Assembly (NCBI GenBank): GCA_945952045.1
Contig: CAMFHE010000037.1
Location: 1 to 48,227 of the forward strand
DNA length: 48,227 nucleotides
Reading direction: 5' to 3'
Origin: an uncultured Rhizobium sp.
GTDB lineage: Bacteria; Pseudomonadota; Alphaproteobacteria; Rhizobiales; Rhizobiaceae
Part shown: positions 15,279 through 24,454 of the stretch, piece after piece
Position numbering within the stretch: the stretch's first letter is position 1
How the letters are laid out: every line of letters begins with the position of its first letter
Position numbers and translations under genes: made by a program
Notes under the pieces: model-generated
What the model was told of the DNA's origin: nothing
Databases searched by the model: none
Seen by the model: only the letters and a program-made list of their open reading frames with translations

Positions 15279-16397
15279 TCAGTTTTCGACGCGCACCCAA
15301 CGCTGTTCTTCGAAAGACCGGGCCATGGCATGAATGGCGCGCTCGATCCGCAGACCGTCCTCGAAGCCGATCAGGTGCGACGGCTGCCCGTCAATGGCGG
15401 CGATCAGTTCGCGGCATTCGATGATCTTCAGATCGTTGAACCCAAGACCATGGCCAGGCGCGGGGATGAAGCGATGATACGGCGCATGCTCCGGCGCAGC
15501 CAGAACCTTGCGGAACCCCTGCCCGCCGGAGATATCGCCGGTCTGATAGATTTCGAACTCGTTCATCCGCTCCTGATCGAACAGGATCGAGCCGGCCGAA
15601 CCGAAAATCTGCAATGCGATCCGGCCTTTGCGGCCCCAGGCGGAGCGATTGGCCATGAGAACGGTCGAGATTCCGCCTTCAAGCCGCAGCAGGACACTGG
15701 CGACGTCATGGTTTTCGACAGACCTCTGGCCGCCGGACGCCAATGGCCGCTGCGCATAGGGCTTCACCATATCGGCGATGACAGCCTCCACATGCCCGAA
15801 CAGCACGAAGAGCAGCGATAGCGGATGGACGGCGAAGTCATCGAGCGCGCCATATCCCGACGCCGCCTCGCTTTTCCAGTAAAACAGGGCCGAGGGATCG
15901 GCCATGAAATCCTCGTCCATCTCGACGCGGACATGATTGACCGCCCCGATTGCGCCGCTGGCGATCAGCGCCTTGATATGGCGGATCATCGGGTTCTGGA
16001 TGTAATTGTAGCCCATTGCCGCGACTTTGCCGGCCTGCCTGGCGGCAGTCCGCATACGCTCGGCATCGGCAAGCCGTGGCGCCATCGGTTTTTCGCACCA
16101 GACATGCTTGCCGGCCTGCAGCGCGGCGATTGCCATGTCCGCATGGAATGCGTTTGGCGTCGTGACCGAAACCACGTCGACGGCGGGATTGTCGATGACA
16201 TCGCGCCAATTGCCTGTGGCCGTTTCGAAACCGAGCTCTCCCGCCTTTCGGGCAGCAAGATCGGCGTCCACCTCGGCCAGCGCCACGAGACGCGGCCTGT
16301 CCACATCGCCAAAAACGCTTGCCACGGAATTCCAGGCAAGCGCATGACATTTTCCCATATAGCCGGTGCCGATCAGCCCGACGCCCAATCCCGCCAT
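15279..16397 (-). CDS. Gfo/Idh/MocA-family oxidoreductase (inositol or inosamine dehydrogenase candidate)
   Basis: The 372-residue protein has an N-terminal NAD(P) Rossmann motif GLIGTGYMGKCHALAW (residues 7-22), the family EKP motif at 102-104 (WCEKPMAP), and a GFO_IDH_MocA C-terminal domain from about 130. The start is backed by GGAGGATGGG. It is the last gene of the iolCDEB transcription unit, 60 bases after iolB; a 7-bp hairpin (GCGCGGA/TCCGCGC, 16419-16442) lies in that gap. Family members include scyllo-inositol dehydrogenases (IolW, IolX), glucose-fructose oxidoreductase and MocA. With a separate IdhA nearby, a role on scyllo- or D-chiro-inositol, or an inosamine-derived ring, is plausible but unproven. 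Confidence 0.82.
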   Translation of the reverse strand: MAGLGVGLIGTGYMGKCHALAWNSVASVFGDVDRPRLVALAEVDADLAARKAGELGFETATGNWRDVIDNPAVDVVSVTTPNAFHADMAIAALQAGKHVWCEKPMAPRLADAERMRTAARQAGKVAAMGYNYIQNPMIRHIKALIASGAIGAVNHVRVEMDEDFMADPSALFYWKSEAASGYGALDDFAVHPLSLLFVLFGHVEAVIADMVKPYAQRPLASGGQRSVENHDVASVLLRLEGGISTVLMANRSAWGRKGRIALQIFGSAGSILFDQERMNEFEIYQTGDISGGQGFRKVLAAPEHAPYHRFIPAPGHGLGFNDLKIIECRELIAAIDGQPSHLIGFEDGLRIERAIHAMARSFEEQRWVRVEN

Positions 16398-16457
16398 CCC
16401 ATCCTCCGCTTGAAGCCTGCGCGGATGCGGCTGCCTCCGCGCCTTAAGACCGGCGCA

Positions 16458-17267
16458 TCAAGGATTGTCGCGCCGGAAAATCCAGTCGTGATCGGGATGG
16501 TTCTTGAACCGCCATTTGCGGATCGGACCAGCCATCACATTGAGATAGTACATTTCGTATCCATAGGGCGCGCCGCAGGGATGGTGCCCTTTCGGAACGA
16601 GCACGAGATCGCCGTTGCCCACCGCCATGGTTTCATCGAGAGACCCATCCTCGGTGAAAACGCGCTGGAAACCGAACCCCTGCGCCGGATTGAGCCGGTG
16701 GTAATAGGTCTCTTCCAGATAGGTCATCTCGGGGAAATTATCTTCGTCATGCCGATGCGGCGGATAGGACGACCAGTTGCCCGCGGGCGTGTAGACTTCG
16801 GTGACCAGTAGACTATCGGCGACGTCCCGGTCCTCCATGGCGATCGCATGGATATAGCGCGTGTTGGCATCCTTGCCCCGCTTGGTCAGCGTCAGGCCAG
16901 CCGGCCCGATGACAGCCGCCTCGCGACCCGGCTTGCCCGGCGCCGTGCAGACCGCGAGTTCGCAATTCGTGGTCGCCACAGCGCTCCATTGCGCGCCGGC
17001 GGGAATATAGACGCAATGCGGCGGAATACGCTCGAAGACATTCATGCGTTCGCCGAGTTCTCCGAAATCCTTGTCGCCGCTGCGGATTGTCGCCTTGCCT
17101 TCAACGAGCACGAGAATGACTTCGGTATTGCCGGTCGCTTCCGCCGCCGTCTCGCCAGGCTTCAGCCTGTAGAGGTTGAAGCCGACATAACCCCAGCCCG
17201 CATCGTCCGGCGTCAGGCTGTGAACCTTGCCGCCATCGCCGGCCGGCTTGCGCAACAGGTGGCTCAT
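16458..17267 (-). CDS. iolB: 5-deoxy-glucuronate isomerase IolB
   Basis: A 269-residue bicupin isomerase converting 5-deoxy-glucuronate to 2-deoxy-5-keto-gluconate in myo-inositol breakdown. The metal-binding cupin motif is visible as [11 protein letters not shown] followed by the EETYYHR segment, with a second conserved region [25 protein letters not shown] near the C-terminus. Its ATG overlaps the iolE stop (ATGA), and the ribosome site GGAGGTG is inside iolE, indicating coupling. Length and motifs match the family fully. Confidence 0.95.
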   Translation of the reverse strand: MSHLLRKPAGDGGKVHSLTPDDAGWGYVGFNLYRLKPGETAAEATGNTEVILVLVEGKATIRSGDKDFGELGERMNVFERIPPHCVYIPAGAQWSAVATTNCELAVCTAPGKPGREAAVIGPAGLTLTKRGKDANTRYIHAIAMEDRDVADSLLVTEVYTPAGNWSSYPPHRHDEDNFPEMTYLEETYYHRLNPAQGFGFQRVFTEDGSLDETMAVGNGDLVLVPKGHHPCGAPYGYEMYYLNVMAGPIRKWRFKNHPDHDWIFRRDNP

Positions 17268-18175
17268 GCCGACACCTCCGTGGTGTCGAGGCCGGCCGTC
17301 CGGGCCATGGATTTGAGCGAGGCAAGTCCCAGGCTCTGATAGTCGAAAGGATTGCGCACGTCGGGATCCTGTTCGGCCTCGATCACCAGCCAGCCGCGAT
17401 AGGCGTGGTCGGCGGCAATCTTGAGCACCGGGGCGAAGTCGACCCCACCTTCAGCATCACCGGGGACTGTAAAGACGCCACGACGAACGCCTTCGAGGAA
17501 AGAAAGCCCTTCCTCGCGCACCTGACGGGCAATTTCGGGGCGAACATTCTTGGCATGGATATGACCGACGCGCGCCATATGCTTGCGCGCCATTCGCTCC
17601 GGATCGCCACCGCCGAACAGGCAATGGCCGGTGTCGAGCAGCAGTTTCGCATGGGGGCCGGTATGGGCCATCAGCGCGTCGATCTCATCTTCGCTCTCGA
17701 CGACGGTGCCCATGTGGTGATGATAGACGAGCGCAATGCCCTGTTCTGCCCCATAGGCCGCCAGCGCCTCGACGCCCGCGCCGAAAGCCGCCCACTGGTC
17801 GCCAGCCAGTTTCGGGCGGCTGTTGACGGCCTTGCCATCATCGCCATGGATGGCGTTGGAGGTTTCGCAGACGATGATCACTTTTGAGCCCATCGCCTTC
17901 AGCAGGTCGAGCGCCGGCTGCATGGCCGCCTTTTCCGCCTCGATGGACTGTGTCAGCAGATTCAGCGAATGCCAGCCGGAGACATAACGCAATCCGCGCG
18001 GTTCCAGAACCGCCTTGAGCGCTGCCGGCGTCTGCGGAAACTTGTGACCCTTCTCGATCCCGTCGAAGCCGATGCGGGCGGTTTCGTCAAGGCACCGGTC
18101 GAGGCTGATATGGGCGCCGAGCGTGCGATCGTCGTCGTTCGACCAGGCGATGGGGTTTGTGCCGTACAGGATCAT
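17264..18175 (-). CDS. iolE: Myo-inosose-2 dehydratase IolE
   Basis: The 303-residue TIM-barrel (AP-endonuclease-2 fold) protein dehydrates scyllo-inosose to 3D-3,5/4-trihydroxycyclohexane-1,2-dione. Family features are the N-terminal [13 protein letters not shown], the [12 protein letters not shown] motif in the middle, [15 protein letters not shown] with the metal-binding Asp and His, and [10 protein letters not shown]. It is separated from the iolD stop by one base and overlaps iolB by four, within iolCDEB. Confidence 0.95.
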   Translation of the reverse strand: MILYGTNPIAWSNDDDRTLGAHISLDRCLDETARIGFDGIEKGHKFPQTPAALKAVLEPRGLRYVSGWHSLNLLTQSIEAEKAAMQPALDLLKAMGSKVIIVCETSNAIHGDDGKAVNSRPKLAGDQWAAFGAGVEALAAYGAEQGIALVYHHHMGTVVESEDEIDALMAHTGPHAKLLLDTGHCLFGGGDPERMARKHMARVGHIHAKNVRPEIARQVREEGLSFLEGVRRGVFTVPGDAEGGVDFAPVLKIAADHAYRGWLVIEAEQDPDVRNPFDYQSLGLASLKSMARTAGLDTTEVSA

Positions 18176-18176
18176 C

Positions 18177-20000
18177 TCAGCGTCTTTCCTTCAGCGCCGC
18201 TTCGTAGCGAGCGCGGGCTTCCTTGACTTCGGCGCGGTCGGAGACTTCCGGCACGGCCACATCCCACCAGTATCCTCCGGCGTCCGGTGTCGGATAGGGG
18301 TCGGTATCGATGACGACGACGGTGGGAACACTGGCGTCGCGCGCCGCCGCAAGCGCCGTCTCCAACTCGGCGATCGTCGAGACCTTTCGCGCATCGGCGC
18401 CCATGGCCCCGGCATGCGCGACGAAATCGATGCCCATGGGATGGGTATGGCGGGTATGCTTGTAAAGATTGTTGAATTCGGCACCGCCGGTCGCCATCTG
18501 CAGCCGATTGATGCAGCCGTAACCCCTGTTATCGGTGATGACGAGGGTGATCTTCACGCCCATGGCGACGGCCGTCGCCAGTTCCGAATTCATCATCATG
18601 TAGGAGCCGTCGCCCACCATGACGACGACATCGCGCTCCGGCTCCGCCAACTTGATGCCGAGCCCGCCGGCAACTTCGTAACCCATGCAGGAGAAGCCGT
18701 ATTCCATATGGTAGGACAGCGGCCGGCCGGCCTTCCAGAGTTGATGCAGTTCGCCTGGCATGGTGCCGGCAGCGCACATGACGACAGTGTTGTCGCGCGA
18801 AGCCCGCTGCACGGCGCCGATGACCTGCATGTCGGTCGGCAACAGGTTTCCGCCCTCCGGCGCGGCGCAAACGGCATCGGCCCTTGCGAACCAGTCTTTC
18901 TTCAACCCTTGATCGGGCGCTTCGAAACGATGGTCGCCGAGCGCCGCGCCGATCAGTTCCAGACCGACCCGAGCGTCGCAGACAAGCGGGATGGCCTCAT
19001 GCTTCATGCTGTCATAGGGCTGGACGTTCAGGGACAATAGGCGCCGTTGCGGGTTCTTGAACAGGGCCCAGGAACCGGTCGTGAAATCCTGGAACCGCGT
19101 GCCGACGCCGATGACCAGATCGGCCATTTCGCAAACCGCGTTGGCGCTTGTGGCGCCGGTGACGCCAACAGGACCGAAATTGCAGTCATGATCCCAGGGC
19201 AAGGCGGATTTGCCGGCCTGGCTTTCGACGACGGGAATGCGATGCGTTTGCGAAAACCGTTTCAACGCCTCCGTCGCGCCGGAATAATGCACGCCGCCGC
19301 CGGCAACGATTACCGGATGGCGAGCCTGTCGGATCGCGTTGACGGCACGCTGCAATTCGGCGTCATCCGGCCGCGGCCGTCTCCAGTGCCAGACCTTTCG
19401 TTCGAAAAAGCTTTCGGGATAGTCATAGGCTTCGGCCTGCACGTCCTGGCAGAAGGCCAGCGTCACCGGGCCGCAGTCGGCGGGATCGGTCATCACCCGC
19501 ATGGCGCGCGGCAGGGCCGTCAACAGATGTTCCGGTCGGCTGATGCGATCGAAATAACGGCTGACCGGACGGAAACAATCGTTGACGGTCGCGATGCCGT
19601 CGCCGAAATCTTCGATCTGCTGGAGAACGGGATCGGGGCCGCGATTGGCGAAGACGTCGCCAGGGATGAAAAGCACCGGCAGACGGTTGACATGCGCAAG
19701 GGCGGCGGCCGTCACCATATTGGCCGCACCCGGCCCGATAGACGAGGTCACGGCCATGGCGCGGCGGCGGCAAAGCTGCTTGGCGTAGGCAATCGCCGCA
19801 TGCGCCATGGATTGCTCGTTCTGCCCGCGATAGGTTGGAAAATCGTCGCCGGCAGCGGCCAGCGCCTCGCCGATGCCGGCAACGTTGCCGTGGCCGAAGA
19901 TGGCCCAGATGCCGGCGATGAAGGGGACGCCCTCCTCCGTCATCTGGTTGGCGAGGTAACGCACCATCGCCTGGGCTGCGGTCAGCCGCACCGTTTTCAT
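18177..20000 (-). CDS. iolD: 3D-(3,5/4)-trihydroxycyclohexane-1,2-dione hydrolase IolD
   Basis: Started at the ATG overlapping the iolC stop, the protein has 607 residues. It is a ThDP-dependent C-C hydrolase opening the cyclohexanedione ring to 5-deoxy-glucuronate. The activating Glu62 lies in [12 protein letters not shown] and the ThDP motif begins GDG at 463-465 and ends in the TDN of ITDNRGYG. Typical IolD words such as [18 protein letters not shown] and the C-terminal [13 protein letters not shown] are present. A longer frame extends upstream but would run through iolC in another frame. Confidence 0.95.
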   Translation of the reverse strand: MKTVRLTAAQAMVRYLANQMTEEGVPFIAGIWAIFGHGNVAGIGEALAAAGDDFPTYRGQNEQSMAHAAIAYAKQLCRRRAMAVTSSIGPGAANMVTAAALAHVNRLPVLFIPGDVFANRGPDPVLQQIEDFGDGIATVNDCFRPVSRYFDRISRPEHLLTALPRAMRVMTDPADCGPVTLAFCQDVQAEAYDYPESFFERKVWHWRRPRPDDAELQRAVNAIRQARHPVIVAGGGVHYSGATEALKRFSQTHRIPVVESQAGKSALPWDHDCNFGPVGVTGATSANAVCEMADLVIGVGTRFQDFTTGSWALFKNPQRRLLSLNVQPYDSMKHEAIPLVCDARVGLELIGAALGDHRFEAPDQGLKKDWFARADAVCAAPEGGNLLPTDMQVIGAVQRASRDNTVVMCAAGTMPGELHQLWKAGRPLSYHMEYGFSCMGYEVAGGLGIKLAEPERDVVVMVGDGSYMMMNSELATAVAMGVKITLVITDNRGYGCINRLQMATGGAEFNNLYKHTRHTHPMGIDFVAHAGAMGADARKVSTIAELETALAAARDASVPTVVVIDTDPYPTPDAGGYWWDVAVPEVSDRAEVKEARARYEAALKERR

Positions 20001-21925
20001 TCCGCTCTCTCCCTGTCTATCTTTGCTTCGGCACGGGCCTTGTCCCAGAACCGGCAGAGACCCTGATACTTGCGCGCCATGTCCGACACCGCCTCGCCGT
20101 CGTCGATCTCGCCGGCGAACCAGCGCCGCGCCGTTTCGCCGAAGATCGTGCGACCGACGGCAAAGCCCTTGACCAGATCGAAACCGGCGGCGACGGCGAA
20201 ACTCTCCTCCAGTTCCGCCAGCGGCGCATCGAGCCCGAGAACGACGATGCCGCGCGTATAGGGATCGTGCCGCAGGATCGCCTCGGAGGCATTGGCCCAG
20301 GACGCCCTGGTTTTCATCGGCTCCAGCTTCCACCAGTCGGGGTAGACGCCGATCTCGTAAAATCGCTCGATGATGGCGGCCACGGTATTGTCATCCGTCG
20401 CCGCGACCTTCGAGGGGATGATCTCCAGCAGCATTTCCAGGCGATTGCGGCGCGTGGCGGCAAACAGACGCTTCACCAGCGCCTCCTGCTCGGCGCGCAT
20501 CTGCGGCTCGTCATCGGGATGATAGAAACAGAGGACCTTAACGACATTGTCGAGCGGCCATTCCGCAAGACCGCCGAGATCGGCGCCAAGATCGGGTTCC
20601 AGCGTCAGCGGCCGCGATCCGGGCCATTCGACGGGACGGCCGACCCACAAGCCGGTACCGGTCGCTTTGTAAAGCGTGTCGCGGCCAAGCCGTCCGTCGC
20701 AAAGAATACCGTAGCCCTGGCGGCCCGCGGCAACCTCAAGCGTTGCTGCAAGGCAAAGGCTCTTGAATTCGTCGATCCGGCCGGCCTCGCGCGCCGTTTC
20801 GCCGGCAATGCTTTCCAACTGCATTCGATGATCGAAGGCAAAGACGCGGATCTCAGGCCAGTCGCCGGTGCGCGTCGTCGACCAATGCACCTGCTCAAGC
20901 GCCAGATCCTTGCGCAGTGCCTTTTCGCGGATGCCGGTACGGAAGAAATATTCCAGTTCTTCCCAGCTTGGATAGGCTGGCGTGCAGCCATGACGCGAGA
21001 CGGCAAAGGCGCCACAGGCATTGGCATATTTCAGGGCGGTCGGCCAATCCCGGTCCGTCAGCCAGCCCTTCATCAGTCCGGCCATGAACCCGTCACCGGC
21101 GCCAAGCACGTTGAATACCTCGATCGGAAAGCCTTCGCCGGTCTGCCCCTCGTCCAGGCTTGCAGGAATTTCGCCTTCGAAAACCACGGCGCCCATCGGC
21201 CCGCGCTTGCAGACCAACGCGGCCTTCGACACGCTGCGAACGGCGCGCAGCGCGGTCAGCGTATCGGTGGAGCCACCGGCAATATGGAATTCTTCTTCCG
21301 TTCCGACGATCAGATCGAACAGATGCAGCGTCGATTGCAGCTTTTCCGTTACTTTTTGAGACTCGATGAAGCGGCTTTCGCCGGCTTCATGGCCTGCGAG
21401 TCCCCATAGGTTGGGGCGATAATCGATATCCAAGGCCGTGCGGGCGCCATTCTGGCGCGCAAGACGCAGCGCCTTGAAGACAGCGGCTTCCGTGTTGGGA
21501 TGCGACAAATGCGTGCCGGTGGCGCATACGCAGCGTGCCGTTGCGATGAAGTCCGGATCGATATCGTCTTCGCACAGCGCCATGTCGGCGCAGTTTTCGC
21601 GATAGAAGATCAGCGGAAACTGTTGCTGATCGCGAATGCCAAGCAGCACCAGGGCCGTCAACCGCTCTGGGTCGGTTATCACGCCGCGCACATCGACGCC
21701 TTCGCGCACCAGCTGCTCTCGGATGAAACGGCCCATATGCTCGGCGCCGACTCGGGTGATGAGGGCAGAGCGCAATCCCAAACGCGCCGCACCGGCAGCG
21801 ATATTGGTCGGCGAACCGCCGATATACTTGTTGAAGGAGGCCATGTCCTCCAGACGGCCGCCGACCTGCACGCCGTAGAGATCGACCGACGATCGGCCGA
21901 TCGTGATGAGATCGAGTGACGTCAC
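19997..21925 (-). CDS. iolC: 5-dehydro-2-deoxygluconokinase IolC fused to a DUF2090 (aldolase-like) domain
   Basis: A GTG start behind GGGAGGGTAAT gives 642 residues beginning VTSLDLITIGRSSVDLYG. Residues 1 to about 325 form a PfkB sugar kinase with the N-terminal GGSPTNIA motif and the catalytic GAGD at 275-278. Residues about 330-642 form a DUF2090 domain (VFAFDHRMQLE, ILCDGRLG, GIVVLGLDAPLAELEESF). Such fusions are common in alphaproteobacteria; the second domain is thought to replace the separate IolJ aldolase that splits 2-deoxy-5-keto-gluconate 6-phosphate into DHAP and malonate semialdehyde. The kinase phosphorylates 2-deoxy-5-keto-gluconate. First gene of iolCDEB. Confidence 0.93.
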   Translation of the reverse strand: MTSLDLITIGRSSVDLYGVQVGGRLEDMASFNKYIGGSPTNIAAGAARLGLRSALITRVGAEHMGRFIREQLVREGVDVRGVITDPERLTALVLLGIRDQQQFPLIFYRENCADMALCEDDIDPDFIATARCVCATGTHLSHPNTEAAVFKALRLARQNGARTALDIDYRPNLWGLAGHEAGESRFIESQKVTEKLQSTLHLFDLIVGTEEEFHIAGGSTDTLTALRAVRSVSKAALVCKRGPMGAVVFEGEIPASLDEGQTGEGFPIEVFNVLGAGDGFMAGLMKGWLTDRDWPTALKYANACGAFAVSRHGCTPAYPSWEELEYFFRTGIREKALRKDLALEQVHWSTTRTGDWPEIRVFAFDHRMQLESIAGETAREAGRIDEFKSLCLAATLEVAAGRQGYGILCDGRLGRDTLYKATGTGLWVGRPVEWPGSRPLTLEPDLGADLGGLAEWPLDNVVKVLCFYHPDDEPQMRAEQEALVKRLFAATRRNRLEMLLEIIPSKVAATDDNTVAAIIERFYEIGVYPDWWKLEPMKTRASWANASEAILRHDPYTRGIVVLGLDAPLAELEESFAVAAGFDLVKGFAVGRTIFGETARRWFAGEIDDGEAVSDMARKYQGLCRFWDKARAEAKIDRERAE

Positions 21926-21987
21926 ATTACCCTCCCTCCGGCAATACCGCTCCCAGGCAGGCCGGACCAAAGCCTTATTCTGGAAAT

Positions 21988-22018
21988 GGACTATAAATTC
22001 TATTTTCTATTTATTCAA
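21988..22018 (-). promoter_or_regulatory. iolC promoter with overlapping IolR-like operator
   Basis: On the minus strand TTGAAT (22018-22013) and TATAGT (21995-21990) are separated by exactly 17 bases, a strong sigma-70-type promoter about 65 bases before the iolC GTG. The palindrome AGAATTTATAGTCC (22001-21988) covers the -10 element and resembles the GGAA-N6-TTCC sites with two mismatches. A repressor there would block polymerase directly. Confidence 0.6.
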
Positions 22019-22027
22019 TACAAAAAT

Positions 22028-22843
22028 TCAATCTGCGCGACGGGTTCCGATTGCGACGGAGAGCGCGATTGCCAGGCACAGCGTGGCTGACAACGAACGG
22101 AAGGCGCCGAAATCCACCTCCGATACCGACAACGTCACCGCATCGAATTTTCGCAAAGGGCTGACCACCGTATCCGTCAGCGCCACAACCCGGATGCCCC
22201 GCGCCTGCACGGTTTCGACAAGCTCGATCGTTTCTGCGGAGTAAGGAGAAAAGGTGATTGCCAGCAGTACGTCGCCCTCGCGAATGGCGTTGCTGTTGTC
22301 CAGCCGCCCGACGACGCTGTGCAGCATGGCGGGAACGTTCATCTTCTCGAAGGCGTAGGCCATGTAGCTCGCCACCGGAAACGACCGGCGCAAGCCTATG
22401 ATATGGATCATGTTCGCAGCCGCCAGAACCTCCACAGCCTGCTCGAGCGCCAGCGGATCAACGGTTTTCAGCAGGTTTTCCAGCGAAGCGCGGCCCGCTT
22501 CGACGAATTCCGCCAGCAGCGCAGGCGGGCTTCCCTCCGCCTTTTCGCGCATATGCTGGAGCCGCGTGGAATAATCCGGCCAGCCGCCGACGAAGGTTTC
22601 GCGAAACAGGCGCTGCATCTCCGAAAAGCCGGAAAAACCCATGATCTGGCAAAACCGCATGAAGGCAGAGGGCTGCACGCCCGCGCCTTCCGCCATGTCG
22701 GCCACGGTGGAAACAGCAATTCGGTCCATGTTCGCCGCCACATAGTCCGCACATTGGCGCAGGCGCTTCGGCAGGCCCTCGGACACCTCCAGCAATTTCT
22801 CCTCGAAAGCCGCGATGCTGGCCGGTCCGCCCGTTTTGCTCAT
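22028..22843 (-). CDS. iolR: RpiR-family regulator of inositol catabolism, IolR
   Basis: The 271-residue protein has an N-terminal RpiR helix-turn-helix (about residues 20-80, STVADMAEGAGVQPSAFMRFCQIMGFSGFSEMQR) and a C-terminal SIS sugar-phosphate/isomerase-like domain (about 125-260; IGLRRSFPVASYMAYAFEKM, VLLAITFSPYSAETIELVE). In Sinorhizobium IolR represses the iol genes and is relieved by an inositol breakdown intermediate. It lies immediately upstream of iolC and divergent to idhA. The start at MSKTGG is chosen for its AAGGGAATGGGGC leader; an in-frame ATG 33 bases upstream (and one further on) is possible. The iolC promoter lies downstream of its stop, so iolCDEB can be read independently. 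Confidence 0.88.
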   Translation of the reverse strand: MSKTGGPASIAAFEEKLLEVSEGLPKRLRQCADYVAANMDRIAVSTVADMAEGAGVQPSAFMRFCQIMGFSGFSEMQRLFRETFVGGWPDYSTRLQHMREKAEGSPPALLAEFVEAGRASLENLLKTVDPLALEQAVEVLAAANMIHIIGLRRSFPVASYMAYAFEKMNVPAMLHSVVGRLDNSNAIREGDVLLAITFSPYSAETIELVETVQARGIRVVALTDTVVSPLRKFDAVTLSVSEVDFGAFRSLSATLCLAIALSVAIGTRRAD

Positions 22844-22869
22844 GCCCCATTCCCTTTTCAGCTCGACGC

Positions 22870-22915
22870 TTGACATACAGATATTCACCATCTAGCAGAA
22901 TAGAACATATATTCC
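22870..22915. promoter_or_regulatory. iolR/idhA divergent control region with IolR-like operator
   Basis: AGAACATATATTCC at 22902-22915 reads GGAA-N6-TTCT on the minus strand, one mismatch from GGAA-N6-TTCC. Upstream on the plus strand TTGACA (22870-22875) with a weak TAGCAG 17 bases further (22893-22898) could be the idhA promoter, placing the operator over the start point. The site is shared by both divergent genes. Confidence 0.5.
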
Positions 22916-23005
22916 AAATCGAGTTTTGATCCCGCCGAAAGAGGTCGGTCGGGAAACGGGCAAGCATGCCGGCTCGGGCGGAATTGTCTCAGGGAGGATT
23001 TCGAT

Positions 23006-24001
23006 ATGGTGACGAGGCTCGCATTATTGGGCGCAGGTCGCATCGGCAAGGTGCATGCCAAGGCAATCGCGGAAGACAAGCGGGCAAAGCTCGTTGCCGT
23101 CGTCGATGCGATGACCGCTGCCGCGCAGGCCATTGCCGACGCCGCCGGTTGCCCCGTCAGCACGATCGACGCCGTGGAGGCCGATGCCGATATCGACGCC
23201 GTGATCATCTGCACGCCGACCAATACCCATGCCGACCTGATCGAGCGTTTCGCCCGCGCCGGCAAGGCGATCTTCTGCGAAAAGCCGATCGATCTCGACG
23301 TCGGCAGAGCCAAGGCTTGCCTCGAAGTCGTGCGTCAGACCGGTGCTAAGGCCATGCTCGGCTTTAACCGCCGCTTCGACCCGCATTTCCGGGCCGTGCG
23401 AAAGGCAATAGACGACGGCGCGGTCGGCACGGTCGAAATGGTTTCGATCACCAGCCGCGATCCCGGCCCGCCGCCGGCAGAATACATCAAGGTATCGGGC
23501 GGCATTTTCCGCGATATGACCATCCACGATTTCGACATGGCCCGCTTCCTGCTGGGTGAAGAGGTCGTCAGGGTCATGGCGACCGGGTCGGTGCTGGTGG
23601 ATAAGAAGATCGGCGAACTTGGCGACTATGACAGCGCCAGTCTCATCCTGACCACCGCAAGCGGCCGACAGTGCATCATTTCGAATTCGCGCCGCGCCAG
23701 CTATGGCTACGACCAGCGGATCGAGGTGCATGGCTCGCTTGGGTCCGTTTCGGCGGAAAACCAGCGGCCGGTCTCCATCGAGATCGCCAACAAGGACGGA
23801 TATACACGCCCGCCACTGCATGATTTCTTCATGACGCGCTATACGGCGGCCTATGCCGCCGAGATTTCCGCCTTCATCGACGGTCTGGAAAAAGGCACGG
23901 CCCTTTCCCCTTCCGCCGAAGACGGACTCATCGCGCTGCAACTCGCCGACGCCGCCATCCGCTCGGACAGCTCCGGCATGGCGGTCAGTGTCGCAAATTG
24001 A
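23006..24001 (+). CDS. idhA: Myo-inositol 2-dehydrogenase IdhA/IolG
   Basis: A 331-residue Gfo/Idh/MocA-family dehydrogenase with NAD motif GAGRIG at 9-14, the EKP triad region at 92-94 (CEKPID) and the catalytic Asp170-x3-His174 in GGIFRDMTIHDFDMAR, matching the Lys/Asp/His set of IolG. It oxidises myo-inositol (and often D-chiro-inositol) to the inosose with NAD. The start follows CAGGGAGGATTTCGAT. Divergent from iolR, with an IolR-like operator between. This is the entry enzyme for the iolEDBC steps encoded on the opposite strand. Confidence 0.92.
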   Translation: MVTRLALLGAGRIGKVHAKAIAEDKRAKLVAVVDAMTAAAQAIADAAGCPVSTIDAVEADADIDAVIICTPTNTHADLIERFARAGKAIFCEKPIDLDVGRAKACLEVVRQTGAKAMLGFNRRFDPHFRAVRKAIDDGAVGTVEMVSITSRDPGPPPAEYIKVSGGIFRDMTIHDFDMARFLLGEEVVRVMATGSVLVDKKIGELGDYDSASLILTTASGRQCIISNSRRASYGYDQRIEVHGSLGSVSAENQRPVSIEIANKDGYTRPPLHDFFMTRYTAAYAAEISAFIDGLEKGTALSPSAEDGLIALQLADAAIRSDSSGMAVSVAN

Positions 24002-24057
24002 AGCGCGCGACCTCTTGAGGCGGCGGCGAACGTCGCCTCGACATCAAAACCTGATGC

Positions 24058-24288
24058 TCAACTGCTGGCCGGAGGTGTCGCCGGTTCGATTTCTTCCGAC
24101 AGCAGTTTCAGAAGCTCCTCGCGGTCCTTGATCCCGAACTCATACCAGTCGATCAACGAACGCGCCTTGGCGGCGCCGGCCTCGCTCAGGAGAGAGATGC
24201 CGTTTTGCGTGCACCAGTCCTGAAGGATAGACTTCAGGAACACCATCTTTTCAGAGGTCAACGCCTCTTTCGGCCAATCTGTGAACAT
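24058..24288 (-). CDS. Small hypothetical protein (76 aa), conserved-looking
   Basis: The 76-residue product is acidic and helical (LTSEKMVFLKSILQDWCTQNG, AKARSLIDWYEFG, REELLKLLSEEIEP) without signal peptide or membrane segment. A good AGAGGTGGGCG ribosome site precedes the ATG. Its composition and start make it a believable gene; I do not recognise a function. It converges with idhA. The 166 bases upstream, up to the MFS gene end, hold nothing I can identify. Confidence 0.6.
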   Translation of the reverse strand: MFTDWPKEALTSEKMVFLKSILQDWCTQNGISLLSEAGAAKARSLIDWYEFGIKDREELLKLLSEEIEPATPPASS

Positions 24289-24454
24289 CGCCCACCTCTA
24301 CAATGCAGCCTCGATTATAGGGCATGCCGGTAACTGTGGCTGTCGCAGCGGAGCAACAACCGGAAGACGATCGGTCCCAAAGCACTTGCGCGGATTAATC
24401 AGGAGGTGGAGAACACCCTCAACGCAACGGTGCGGTTTGGTTGGCAAAACAATG

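Noticed and set aside
20001..20333. N-terminal extension of iolD
   Set aside because: The extra 111 codons overlap iolC out of frame and are Arg/Gly-rich; the ATG at 20000 overlaps the iolC stop and gives the normal family length.
24017..24039. GAGGCG/CGCCTC inverted repeat between idhA and the convergent small gene
   Set aside because: Short stem with an internal mismatch and no T-run on either strand; not convincing as a terminator.
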